A DNA stretch of 64,000 nucleotides from positions 186,001 to 250,000 of the forward strand of contig WHVA01000101.1 of assembly GCA_015179125.1 (NCBI GenBank), given 5' to 3'. The translations under genes were made by a program, and so were the position numbers. Positions 54,576 to 64,000 of this stretch are shown in pieces; within the stretch, counting starts at the first letter, position 1; the number at the start of each line of letters is the position of its first letter. The notes below the pieces were generated by a model. The model made no database searches and was not told the origin of the DNA. It saw only the letters and a list, made by a program, of their open reading frames with translations. Source of the stretch: Gautieria morchelliformis. Its lineage: Eukaryota; Basidiomycota; Agaricomycetes; Gomphales; Gomphaceae.

Positions 54576-55993
54576 TATTTGTACCTTGGTTGCAATCCGC
54601 GTAAAAACTAGTCCAAGTTAATACAGATGGAAGGCAATACGTTTCTCCGCAGCACTGAACAATAAACTAAAAGAATGTAGGTTCAAGGACACTATCGGGG
54701 TCCAAGCGTATTCCAAAATATAAAGGAATGTACTTAGCAGGCGAGTTTATAAATGGACTGCCCTGATAATCTACCAGCGCACAGCAATAAAACGAGGGAC
54801 GAGTTTTGTGAACAAAGCGACTTGTGAAAGTCTCTAATCAGGAAAATCGACTGACTAGATCGTCTCGGGTATTGGAGTGCGAATGGCAAGACTTTCAATT
54901 GACAGACTCACTCTGTAGAATTACACCCGGAGGATTAGTCCAAGTGGCTAAGCAGTAAAGTAACTACTTAACAAGGAATTAGACACTAAAGTAAGTGAAT
55001 AACCCTAGCTGGGATTAGCAGCTTAGTAAGATGCAAGTCACACGAGGTCACGTGTAGGATAGAAGATGGGTAGATTGCTAGAATGATCAAGGAGGTCAGA
55101 ATGGCCTCCTTTTATATTGTAAAATACACAGGATTATGTAAAATGGGGTTCTTCTATCTATTAGGCGAGTGATGTCATAAGTAAATATTTGCACTGCTGA
55201 AACACACCCTCGTAACTATTGTGGCGTGTTTGTGCAAAGAAATTGGAAATAGATAGCCAATCACCTTCCCTGGTTTGCACAGCCTTTCACAGCCTTTCAC
55301 AGCCTTGCACTGCCCTGCACAGCCCTACACAGCCCTACACAGCCGCTATGACATCAAGGGGCCTATTTGGTGTCGTAGCGTTGCGTTTGGAGGATCCATT
55401 CATCCAATAGGCTTTATCAAACCTGCACCCTAGTTTTGGCTTTGTACATCTTTGTGTGACTTTGTACGCAGCCTTGCACAGCCATGGTTGCTATGATGCA
55501 AGTCATGTGCCAGCTGGGTTTGAATTGCACAGGCTTGTGTAAGCGGTAGAGGACACATTCAGTCTCAGTGGCTGAGTTTGAGTGAGCCAAGGTACCGGAT
55601 TTGTAGGTGCTTGAGTGCCTGCAACTCCGAGTTTACGGTTCGTGGGAAGCTCCGGTCGGAGTTTGAAACTGAGCGGCTGTGGCAGAGTTGTGGACGTGCG
55701 TGGGTTCATAACTCTGCCTGACAGAATAAGGAGTTTTTGAGCCAGGGAAGCCAAGTTAAATGGTGAAAAAATAAGAGGAAATTTAAGGGATATTTGAATA
55801 GAGTTCTCCCAACAATAGCCACGTGTATTAGCTACTATCAGCTGGGAAAACAGGGTTTTAGAGCGATTTTAATCCTTTTTTCGCGAGGCTTTTCATTAGC
55901 AACGGTTCCCACACAGAAGTGCTGACGCCTCAGAGCACCACCCTGCGGCTCTCAATCACGGGCCCATTCCCTGTGGAGGGCCGAGCCGGCCCC
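54479..55993. other. About 1.5 kb without a recognisable gene
   Basis: AT-richer than D3. No convincing open frame or LTR pair. The only structure I see is a 10-bp tandem repeat (next entry). It probably belongs to an unrecognised element or to old intergenic DNA. Confidence 0.5.
55268..55348. repeat. 10-bp tandem repeat (CACAGCCYTN)
   Basis: About eight imperfect copies such as CACAGCCTTT, CACAGCCTTG and CACAGCCCTA; a further isolated copy lies near 55470. Confidence 0.75.
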
Positions 55994-56161
55994 TGTTGGG
56001 TGCATTTATGCTCCTGCACCAAAATCAAGCATAATATGTTCAATTAACTGGTGTTCCAATTCTTTCTCACATTGTTCTTGTACCATGCATTCATTTCTCT
56101 GATTATTTTCAAAATTTTGGGCTCACTCCCTATCTCTCCATTTCATTTTGTTATTCCTATT
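55994..56161 (+). repeat. Partial E LTR (first 168 bp)
   Basis: TGTTGGGTGC... in plus orientation, cut off exactly where the oppositely oriented E2 begins at 56162. The rest of this LTR is not found on the other side of E2. Confidence 0.85.
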
Positions 56162-56659
56162 TGTAGAGGACAGGAATTATAGGCAGTAGGTATGGGCTTG
56201 TTATTCAAAAGAATAGACTAGAAATCAATTCACTCTCTCAGTGAATTTAGTGGTCACTGTAAATATATTATACACTACCTAGAAATCAATTCACTACAGA
56301 GCATTTCTAGGTCAATAAATGCAAAGACTACTAGACTAATTTACTTGCCTCTCTCAGTGAATTTAGTGGTCACTGAGAGAGGGGGAAATGTGTTCCACTG
56401 CGCATGTACTACTACCCGGCCCTTTAGCGCCCAAGAGCTCGCGCGTCGAAGTCATTTCAGACTCCGCTGGGTGCAGCCGCCTGTGAAAGTAGGAATAACA
56501 AGATGAAATAGAGAGATAAGGAATGAGTGGAAAATTTCGAAAATAACCAGAGAAATGGATGCATAATACAAGAACAATGTGAGAAGAAATTGGAAGGCCA
56601 CACAACAAATTGGATATATTATGCTTGATTTTGGTGCAGGAGCATAAATGCACCCAACA
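56162..56659 (-). repeat. E2 3' LTR (498 bp)
   Basis: On minus, TGTTGGGTGC...CCTCTACA. Hairpin CCTCTCTCAGTGA / TCACTGAGAGAGG at 56348-56382, with a 9-nt loop unlike that of the other copies. Reads GAAATTGG near 56588 where the other LTR has GAACTTGG. Confidence 0.95.
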
Positions 56660-56672
56660 CGCCCCCTCAAGC

Positions 56673-59600
56673 TTAATATATTCCGATTTGCTCGTTGAGA
56701 ATCTTCACTCTAGGACTAGGAAGTCCTTTAGTGAGGATATCTGCCAACATTTGTTCGGTTGGCAAATAAACGAGCTTGGCTTGTTGATTTTTGATTATAT
56801 CTCGAAGGAAATATAACCTGATGTCGAAATGCTTGGTTCTCGTGTGTTGTTGGGTGCCATACGTGATGGCAATGGCTGATTGATTGTCTGAATAAACTTG
56901 GATGGGTCTGTTCAGTGGTTGGAATATTTCAGAAATAAAATGGCGCATCCAAAGAGCCTCTTTGCCCGCATGGGTCAGGGCGACGAATTCGGCTTCAGTT
57001 GATGAGAGGGCTACTATCGACTGTTTCTGGCAACTCCATGAAACAGTGCCTCCATCAATCTGAAATAAGTATGCCGAATACGAACGCCTATGACTCTGTG
57101 AACCCCAATCCGCATCTGAATACCCCATCAAGCCGTCTTGATTTCTTCCAAGTGTGAGCTTGTAATGCTTCGTGCCTTTCAAATATTTGAAGACACATTT
57201 GACTGCATTCCAGTGTGTGCCACCTGGATTTTCAAGGAATTGCGAGAGTAATGACACCGCAAATGCAATGTCAGGTCGAGTAGCTACAGCCGCCCACATC
57301 AGTGATCCTATAGCTTGCCTGTATGGAAACTTCGACATGGCTTTCTTGCCTCTCTCTGTAGAAGGGCATTGGTCTTTAGATAATTTTACGGCTGGATCAA
57401 GAGGCGTAGCATAAGTCTTTGCATCTTCGAGATTGAATTTCTTGATGATCTTCTCGATGTATGCAGGTTGTGAAATTGCAATAGTTTTCTTCTGCCAGTC
57501 TCTTTCGATTTTGAGATTCAATAGCCAATGAATCTCGCCTAGATCTTTCATACTGAAGACCTGAGCAAGATCTCGTTTGACTTCGTCCAGGACTGACTGA
57601 TTCTCAGCTGTGATGGTGAGATCGTCCACAGCTGTTGCAATGATCACATGCCCCTTTCCGCCACGTCTATAAAATACAGCCCCGTCTGTGGCTGACGTAG
57701 TGAATCCTAACTTGTGGAATTCACCACTTAGACGTTTGTACCATTCTCTTCCAGATTGCTTGAGGCCGTAGAGTGCTTTCTTCAAAAGTAGCACTTCGCC
57801 TTTGTCTCCTGACTCATATCCATACGGCTGCTTCATGTAAATAGGTTCGGGCAACTTAGCATTGAGGTATGCATAGTCCACGTCCATTTGATGAATAGGC
57901 CAGTCATTCCTAGCAGCAATGGCGCATATGATCCGTAGGGAGGATAACCGAGCAACAGGTGAGTATGTCTCATCATAGTCGATTCCAAACTTCTGCGTGA
58001 AGCCTTGGGCGACCATTCTCGATTTAGGTACTATTGGTTTCCCTTCTGGATTACGCTTCCAAAGGTAGACCCATTTGTTGCCGACAATGTTGGCTCCAGG
58101 AGGTGGTTTGGTTCTTTCCCACACTCCCTTGTCGATTAGGGCCTCATACTCTTTGTCCATTGATTTCTTCCACATAGGATTATTCAGAGCTTCGTCTGCA
58201 TTGCTAGGTTCAATTTGACTCAAATCCGGCGCCTTAATGTTGTTTTGACCGTCGGTTAGAAACGCACTGATGGCACACTCATAGCTACTGATGCCATCAA
58301 TCTCGGAGGATAATTCTTGGTCGAATAAAACTTCTTCATGGTCCTCAACGTCCTCGTAAGCTAGCGTAGTCGTATGTGCGCCAGTTTGTCTCTGAGTTTG
58401 AGATCTTGTCACGGGACCTGATGGGGCCGGCTGCACTTGTTGTTGACGGATCCTTTCGCTTCTCCTTATCGGTTCAGCTTCTCTAGGTCTGTCATCAACT
58501 CCCTGAATAGGTTGCAGCTTTTCAAGATATTCTTCCGGTGCACTTTCATCAATTTCTTCGATCTTTGCCTCTTCGCTGACTAAGCGACCGGGCACAGGCA
58601 CTGATGCCGGAATGGCTTTCTTCTCTTCTTTAGACGTAGGTAGCTTGGATTCCTCAATAGAAATGATTGGGACCTTTCCCTTCTTCATTTCTGAATCAAA
58701 GACAACGTTCCGCTCGACAGAAACTTTGTGCGAGTCAGGCCAATAAACATAATGACCATGGCTCTGCGCAGAAATTCCTATCCATCGAGCTCTTTTGGCA
58801 CGAGCTGCCAATTTATCTCCCTGAGTGATTTTAACGTAAATTTCAGTTCCCCACGCGTGAATGTCTTTGAGATTCGGTTTTTCATGGTGAATCATCTCGT
58901 AGGGCGTTTTATCTGGTAGAGCTCTTGTATGCGTCCTGTTCCTAAGATAATTGGCATGCTGTATCGCATAGCCCCATAATATCTTAGGAAGGCTTGATTC
59001 TAGCAGCATGGCACGAGTTCTCTCAGTGAGGGTTCGGTTCAGGCGTTCCGCAACACCATTGGACTCTGGTGTGTCGTGTACCGTCAACTGATGCTTCGTG
59101 CCTTGTTTGGCTAGATGCTGTTCGAATTCAGAGCTCGTATACTCGCCCCCTCGATCAGAAACAAGTGCCTTGATGTGCACATTTCTCTGTCGAAGCATTA
59201 AAGCCTCGTAGAGCTTGTACTTTGAGAATGCTTCTGATTTGTTCGCCATGAGATAGATCACCGATTCTCTTGAGTAGTCATCGATAAAGGAGACATAATA
59301 TGACTTCTTATCGATCGTGAGGTGTCTTGCAGGTCCCCAGACATCAGAATAAATTCTGTCACCGAATTTTGATGTTCGGTCTCTGGGTTCTCGAGGAAGA
59401 GGTTTGCGCGCAATCTTGGCCTGAATACACGCATCACAGACAATTCTATCGCCTGTGGAGCTCAGTTCAATGCCCAATATCATGCCATGATTTAATAGAT
59501 GTTGTAGGGACTTCTGCGAGATGTGCCCCATCTTTTGATGAATTTCCATGGCAGATAAACACATATGGGCTTGAGCACTTGGTGACTGGAGGTCTAGTCG

Positions 59601-60917
59601 ATATAAGCCATTGACTTTCGGTGCTTGCATCAATACTTTTCCAGCAGCATTAGATATTGTGCATTTCTGGCCACCGAGTCGAATGTCGTAGCCAGCATCA
59701 TCGCACCGACCGATCGAGACGAGGGTAGCAGCAATTTTGGGTGCATAGTATGTATCTTGCAACGTGACTTCTACTGTTCTATCTCCAACCTTATTGGATA
59801 ATACGAGCAGTCCTGAGCCGAAGGCATCAAAGGTACCTTTGTTGGCTGCTCGGATAGTCCTCGGCTGTGAGAATTGACAGTAGTTCCTCAATAAATTTTT
59901 GTGAGGAGTCATATGCGATGTCGTTCCGGTGTCGAGTATGACTATAACTCCTGAGGATGTGCTCAAATTGAAATTAGAGCACTCGTCAAAATTGGTGAAG
60001 GCAAGATGCCCATCACCACTTTCCTCAGAAGTAGACTCTTCTTCGGCAACATTCGCTTTTGCTTTACCCTTCTTCTTCTTCTTGCCTTTGGCTTTCTTCT
60101 TCTGACGTGGTCCTTGACCTTCTTTACCACCTCCTTTAGCCCAGCAATTTTCGATGGAATGTCCAGGCTTTTTGCAGTTGGTGCATACATGCGCCTTCTG
60201 CCCCTTCTGGTCCTTCTTAGTAGATGAACCAATAAACACCTGCTCTTCTTGCGGGAGTGTTTTCTTCCTGTCATACTGAGCCTTTAGTACCCTAATGATA
60301 TTATCAGGGACCAATGGCATCCCGCATTCTTCAAGCGAAGTTGTAAGGGCATTCATGACTGCCTCATAGGATGGTGGAAGTGACGCAAGGATTATGTCCA
60401 TTAATTCTTCTTCAGAAACTCTAGCTCCCATCTCATTAAGACGAGCATATAGGTCTTGGGCCTTGTCCAAATGATCTCTCAAGTCTCCATCCTCAGGACA
60501 TCTCATACTGCGGAGTTGTCTCTGCAGGCTGGTGAGGACCATCTTGGGCTTTTTGGTCATTTCATTGACCAGTGCATCCCAAGTCTCTTTTGCTGTCTTC
60601 TGCTTCTGTAGCATCAGGGCTAATGACTCTGACACTGAGACGATGATTTGGGTCTTGGCTTGTCCTTCTCTAGCAAGGTATCTCTCCAGCTTCTCCTCGG
60701 CCTTATCCATCTGAGTTTCCTCAGCTTCTGTTAGAATATGGCCTGGGGGCATGACTGGAGGATCAGGAGGTCGAGTGACTCTCCCTTCTACATGCTTGAG
60801 CAGATTTTTGGACTCGAAATAGCTGATGAGAGTGGCTCGCCACAATGGCCAATTACTTCCATCAGTAGCAAGCTTCTCAACACCCAATAGCTTCTCAGAA
60901 GTGTCTCCGGGGCCCAT
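56673..60917 (-). CDS. E2 Gag-Pol polyprotein (1414 residues)
   Basis: A single frame from MGPGDTSEKLLGVEKLA to …KILNEQIGIY. Domains: copia Gag (residues about 10-240), knuckle C-x2-C-x4-H-x4-C (CTNCKKPGHSIENC), Lys-rich stretch, aspartic protease VILDTGTTSHM (about 330), integrase zinc region (MGHISQKSL...CDACIQAK), integrase core (SDVWGP, FIDDYSRES, SDRGGEYTS, NGVAERLNR), RT (QMDVDYAYLNA, catalytic VDDL, GLKQSGREWY) and RNase H (SDADW, SSTEAE, DNQSA, HIR-like TKHFDIR). All catalytic boxes appear intact and length is normal for fungal copia. It could supply enzymes to E copies; whether it serves H is unknown. Confidence 0.97.
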   Translation of the reverse strand: MGPGDTSEKLLGVEKLATDGSNWPLWRATLISYFESKNLLKHVEGRVTRPPDPPVMPPGHILTEAEETQMDKAEEKLERYLAREGQAKTQIIVSVSESLALMLQKQKTAKETWDALVNEMTKKPKMVLTSLQRQLRSMRCPEDGDLRDHLDKAQDLYARLNEMGARVSEEELMDIILASLPPSYEAVMNALTTSLEECGMPLVPDNIIRVLKAQYDRKKTLPQEEQVFIGSSTKKDQKGQKAHVCTNCKKPGHSIENCWAKGGGKEGQGPRQKKKAKGKKKKKGKAKANVAEEESTSEESGDGHLAFTNFDECSNFNLSTSSGVIVILDTGTTSHMTPHKNLLRNYCQFSQPRTIRAANKGTFDAFGSGLLVLSNKVGDRTVEVTLQDTYYAPKIAATLVSIGRCDDAGYDIRLGGQKCTISNAAGKVLMQAPKVNGLYRLDLQSPSAQAHMCLSAMEIHQKMGHISQKSLQHLLNHGMILGIELSSTGDRIVCDACIQAKIARKPLPREPRDRTSKFGDRIYSDVWGPARHLTIDKKSYYVSFIDDYSRESVIYLMANKSEAFSKYKLYEALMLRQRNVHIKALVSDRGGEYTSSEFEQHLAKQGTKHQLTVHDTPESNGVAERLNRTLTERTRAMLLESSLPKILWGYAIQHANYLRNRTHTRALPDKTPYEMIHHEKPNLKDIHAWGTEIYVKITQGDKLAARAKRARWIGISAQSHGHYVYWPDSHKVSVERNVVFDSEMKKGKVPIISIEESKLPTSKEEKKAIPASVPVPGRLVSEEAKIEEIDESAPEEYLEKLQPIQGVDDRPREAEPIRRSERIRQQQVQPAPSGPVTRSQTQRQTGAHTTTLAYEDVEDHEEVLFDQELSSEIDGISSYECAISAFLTDGQNNIKAPDLSQIEPSNADEALNNPMWKKSMDKEYEALIDKGVWERTKPPPGANIVGNKWVYLWKRNPEGKPIVPKSRMVAQGFTQKFGIDYDETYSPVARLSSLRIICAIAARNDWPIHQMDVDYAYLNAKLPEPIYMKQPYGYESGDKGEVLLLKKALYGLKQSGREWYKRLSGEFHKLGFTTSATDGAVFYRRGGKGHVIIATAVDDLTITAENQSVLDEVKRDLAQVFSMKDLGEIHWLLNLKIERDWQKKTIAISQPAYIEKIIKKFNLEDAKTYATPLDPAVKLSKDQCPSTERGKKAMSKFPYRQAIGSLMWAAVATRPDIAFAVSLLSQFLENPGGTHWNAVKCVFKYLKGTKHYKLTLGRNQDGLMGYSDADWGSQSHRRSYSAYLFQIDGGTVSWSCQKQSIVALSSTEAEFVALTHAGKEALWMRHFISEIFQPLNRPIQVYSDNQSAIAITYGTQQHTRTKHFDIRLYFLRDIIKNQQAKLVYLPTEQMLADILTKGLPSPRVKILNEQIGIY

Positions 60918-60922
60918 AACCC

Positions 60923-61420
60923 TGTAGAGGACAGGAATTATAGGCAGTAGGTATGGGCTTGTTATTCAAAAGAATAGACTAGAAATCAATTCACTCTCTC
61001 AGTGAATTTAGTGGTCACTGTAAATATATTATACACTACCTAGAAATCAATTCACTACAGAGCATTTCTAGGTCAATAAATGCAAAGACTACTAGACTAA
61101 TTTACTTGCCTCTCTCAGTGAATTTAGTGGTCACTGAGAGAGGGGGAAATGTGTTCCACTGCGCATGTACTACTACCCGGCCCTTTAGCGCCCAAGAGCT
61201 CGCGCGTCGAAGTCATTTCAGACTCCGCTGGGTGCAGCCGCCTGTGAAAGTAGGAATAACAAGATGAAATAGAGAGATAAGGAATGAGTGGAAAATTTCG
61301 AAAATAACCAGAGAAATGGATGCATAATACAAGAACAATGTGAGAAGAACTTGGAAGGCCACACAACAAATTGGATATATTATGCTTGATTTTGGTGCAG
61401 GAGCATAAATGCACCCAACA
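60923..61420 (-). repeat. E2 5' LTR (498 bp)
   Basis: Same ends as the 3' LTR; hairpin at 61109-61143. Its right edge abuts B2 at a point where B continues with GTTGGG, a six-base match to the LTR start. Confidence 0.95.
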
Positions 61421-63508
61421 GTCTAGTGAGCGCGTCGGGTTTTGCTCCGAGCTTTCCGGGGCGGAAACGGATCACCATGTTGAACTGTGAGAGGTATTCA
61501 GACCAGCGGACTTGACGGCGAGTCAAAATCTTAGTGGTTGCAAAATACTCAAGGTTCTTATGATCCGTTACAACGTCGATCGGATAAGTTGGACCTTCGA
61601 GGTAGTGTCTCCAAATTTTGAAGGCTTCAAAAATCGCAAGTAGTTCCTTATTGTGGACGTCGTAGTTGAGTTCCGGGGCGGAAAAGGTGCGGGAATGAAA
61701 GGCGATCGGATGAATTTCTCCGTCGTCGGGTGAAATGATGGAAAGAATGGTGGCTAGCGCGTAGTCAGAAGCGTCGGTTTCGAGTACAAGTTGGGCATCA
61801 GGAATCCAGAAACCGAGTATGGGAGCCGTGGTGAAGGCCGATTTGAGAGCTTCAAATGCGGAACGGCATTCCGGTGTGAAATTCCATGGGGCACCCTTCC
61901 TGGTGAGACGCGTGAGCGGAACAGTAATGTCGGAAAAATTATAAATGAAACGCCGGTAAAAGTTGGCGAAGCCAAGGAAAGACTGTACATCCTTAACACG
62001 TCGGGGTTCCGGCCATTCTTGAATTGCCTTGACCTTGTCCTCTGCCATGGTAAGACCTGTTGGAGAGAGGATGTAGCCGAGGTATTCGACCGTGTCGCGA
62101 TGCCATTCGCATTTCTCTGCTTTTGCGTAGAGATGGTGTTTGCGTAGGCGGCGGAGTACTTCGCGGACATGTTCCCGATGTTTTCCCGGTGTGTCAGAAT
62201 AGATGAGGATGTCGTCAATGTAGACTAGAACGCATACGTCGAGGAGGTCGGAAAATACGTCGTTCATGAATCGCTGAAAAGCGGCGGGAGCGTTGGTTAG
62301 ACCAAAAGGCATGACAGTCCACTCAAAGGCACCGTAGCGGGTGCGGAAGGTGGTTTTCCACTTGTCACCTTCCCGGATGCGGACAAGGTGATAAGCGTGC
62401 CGGAGGTCAATTTTGGTGTAGATCTTCGCCCTGCGGGGAGTGTCGAGTAAGTCGGAAATGCGCGGAAGCGGATATTTGTCCTTTTTAGTGAGGGCATTGA
62501 GTCCGCGGAAATCGACGCAGAGGCGGAGAGATCCATCCTTCTTCTTGACGAAGAGGACCGGAGCGCCGTGCGGAGACAGCGAAGGGCGGATAAAGCCCAT
62601 GTTGAGATGTTCATCGACGAACTCTCGGAGAGTTAGGAGTTCACTTTGCGAAAGAGAGTAGATCGGTCCAAGGGGCGGAGATGCTCCTTCTTCCAAATCT
62701 ATCTTCAAGTCGTAAGGTCGATGTTCAGCAGGTTTGTCGGCTTTGGTCTTATTGAACACGTCCGGGAAGTCACGATATTCTTCCGGAACTGAGCTCATGT
62801 CGACCGGAGCGGAAGTTGAGGCGGAACGAGCCTTGACTGAAGCCGAATCGGAGAGGTGAAGCTGGAAGACGGTCGTATCATCTTGCCGTTGCAATACGCG
62901 GAAAGCGGTGGCGGAAACGAGCGCAATTCGAGGGGCTTCGAGGGGCGGAGGTGCTAAAGCGGGACCGGAGTGCGGAACTGAATCCACGAGCGGAGTTGCA
63001 GAAGAGGCCTGAGCCATCTTTGCAGAAGACGTCGGAATAGACGGAAGTTGATCCGGGGTACGGAACTGTATTTGACCCAATGCCCAGTTAATCGACGGAT
63101 TATATCGGGTGAGCCAATTGTGTCCTAGTACAACGGAACAGCTAGCATCTAGCGGAGTAACGTAAAACGTAACTTCATGGTTGTCCCCAGTAGCGAAACG
63201 GATAGACAGATCCACAACTTGGGAAATTCCCGTGTTGGAAGACCCGTCGAAAAGGTGGAGCGGAATAGTCGGAATGTTGCGGGTCGGAAGTTTATGTTTC
63301 AAAACAAAGTCGGAATCGAGGAAACAATGAGTCGAACCGGAGTCGACCAATGCTGTAAACGGGGGTGCGGAAATGGTGTCGGAAGTGAGCGGAACAGAGA
63401 GAGAGTCGGAGGACGAAAGAGCGGATGCGTTGAGTTTAACCTCGTTTGTCGCACGAATGGGGTCAACACAGCCCTCAGCTCGTGCGGAGGCCGGAGGACT
63501 GCTGACTA
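61421..63508 (-). pseudogene. B2 Pol fragment: protease, RT, RNase H
   Basis: Protease LVDSGSTH near 63345, RT with [11 protein letters not shown] and YIDD, RNase H with ETDASDYA. The frame is open through the position where B1 is shifted. The last residues before the cut are DALTR; the frame then runs into the E2 LTR. Integrase, chromodomain and the antisense gene are absent. Confidence 0.95.
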
Positions 63509-63515
63509 TTTTTTT
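63469..63515 (-). promoter_or_regulatory. -1 frameshift signal of B2
   Basis: Seven T on plus (63509-63515) = A AAA AAA on minus, next to the stop (63506-63508), with stem arms at 63469-63476 and 63494-63501. Identical to B1. Confidence 0.7.
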
Positions 63516-64000
63516 GAATCCGCAGCGGGAACCGCTTCGGATTTCTCTTCCGTCTTTGCTGCGCGGCCCTTGGCCTTAGCAGCGGAGGCGGAAGCGCAAG
63601 TGCAGTCGCGAGCGACGTGACCTCCTTTGCCGCAGAAGAGGCAAAGGTTGTTGTCCATGCGACGCTGGCGTTCTACAGGGGTTAGTTTTCCGTCCTTCCC
63701 AAGTTTGTCGGAAAGATCCGGGGTGCTCTTCCGGGCGTTGGTGTTAGAACCAGAGGCCTGGTTGTTCCGAGGGGTGTTGTTGTTGTTCCGGTTGCCGGAG
63801 TTGGATCCGGAACTGTTGTTGTTGTTGTTTCCGGAGTTGGTGTTTCCGGAATTGGTCTTCTTCTTGTCTTTATCAGACTTCTTGTCGGAAGACTTGTCGT
63901 TCTTGCTCTGGGCGGAAGTTTCACGAGCAATCTCGGAGTGTCTTTCCCAGTAGCGCGAATCGATGGATTGGGCGAGGTTGCGGAGGTCGGTAAGGGTGGC
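63506..64000 (-). CDS. B2 Gag, C-terminal part
   Basis: Enters from the right edge within the Gag domain (RYWERHSE), passes the Asn/Ser-rich tract and the knuckle CLFCGKGGHVARDC in one frame, and stops at TAG next to the slippery heptamer. It shows the frame that B1 has lost near 21250. Confidence 0.9.
   Translation of the reverse strand, partial: ATLTDLRNLAQSIDSRYWERHSEIARETSAQSKNDKSSDKKSDKDKKKTNSGNTNSGNNNNNSSGSNSGNRNNNNTPRNNQASGSNTNARKSTPDLSDKLGKDGKLTPVERQRRMDNNLCLFCGKGGHVARDCTCASASAAKAKGRAAKTEEKSEAVPAADSKK

Larger units (their letters stand above)
56162..61420 (-). mobile_element. E2: intact Ty1/copia element (5259 bp)
   Basis: Two 498-bp LTRs that I can distinguish by one base, enclosing one open polyprotein. 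The first codon lies only 5 nt inside the 5' LTR. Flanks do not match: a partial E LTR on the left, B2 pol on the right. There is no target duplication, so one junction has been exchanged by recombination or is an assembly join. Confidence 0.95.
61421..64000 (-). mobile_element. B2: truncated chromovirus copy
   Basis: Minus-strand copy of B running from Gag (beyond the window edge) to RNase H, cut at the codon equivalent to about 23525 of B1. Almost identical to B1 where they overlap, but without the two single-base frameshifts of B1 that can be compared (gag near 21250, pol near 22760). Confidence 0.95.

Noticed and set aside
36716..61420. E1 and E2 as the two ends of one large composite element
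   Set aside because: They are in opposite orientation, E1 is heavily mutated and E2 is not, and independent insertions with their own duplications lie between them.
61380..61437. Apparent fusion of B2 RNase H to a short extra peptide
   Set aside because: The extra residues are read from the E2 LTR after the breakpoint; not a real domain fusion.

Overview
The window looks like fungal heterochromatin, most likely from a basidiomycete (Agaricomycetes-type). The introns I can place are mostly about 45-70 nt with GT...AG ends. Almost every recognisable protein belongs to an LTR retrotransposon (Ty3/gypsy chromoviruses and Ty1/copia) or to one decayed tyrosine-recombinase (Crypton-like) gene. I see no rRNA, tRNA, CRISPR or ordinary housekeeping gene. 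The species cannot be named from this sequence.

I use letters for the families. A = gag-only gypsy element (4139-12056). B = chromovirus (B1 19335-27364; B2 fragment 61421-64000). C = ~1.0-1.07 kb LTR-like repeat (C1, C2, C3). D = chromovirus with 213-bp LTRs (D1 on both sides of A; D2 13758-~29770 with insertions; D3 44366-~54478). E = copia (E1 36716-41909 decayed; E2 56162-61420 intact; solo or partial LTRs at 11344, 45416 and 55994). F = gypsy with ~430-bp LTRs (41910-44365; solo LTR 28797). G and I = solo LTRs (40993, 30710). H = tiny gag-only copia element (49981-51225).

Layout. 1-13757: D1 (minus), split by A. 13758-29770: D2 (minus), interrupted by a B-LTR fragment, by C1 (which itself contains B1) and by a solo F LTR. 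29771-36715: short GAATCAC-rich stretch, then a minus-strand Crypton-like gene (SAP-like, Ndc10/tyrosine recombinase and GCR1_C-like parts) broken by LTR-I, C2, C3, a foldback MITE and E1. 36716-44365: E1 broken by G and F. 44366-54478: D3 (plus) with an E solo LTR and H inside. 54479-56161: no gene recognised, then a partial E LTR. 56162-61420: E2, one uninterrupted 1414-residue polyprotein between nearly identical LTRs. 61421-64000: truncated B2.

Most notable: (1) A and B both carry, between the coding region and the 3' LTR, an antisense gene with its own TATA-like box encoding a Zn2Cys6 cluster plus coiled coil; in A it needs five introns, four of which can be placed exactly. (2) H has only a copia Gag and a leader holding six hairpins with a constant 9-nt loop and different stems. 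(3) D appears to make Pol by UGA readthrough, B by a -1 frameshift at A AAA AAA next to a UAG. (4) C2 and C3 have exchanged target-site duplications, direct evidence that the 458 bp between them was inverted. Several older copies are inactivated by changes consistent with CpG to TpG mutation.
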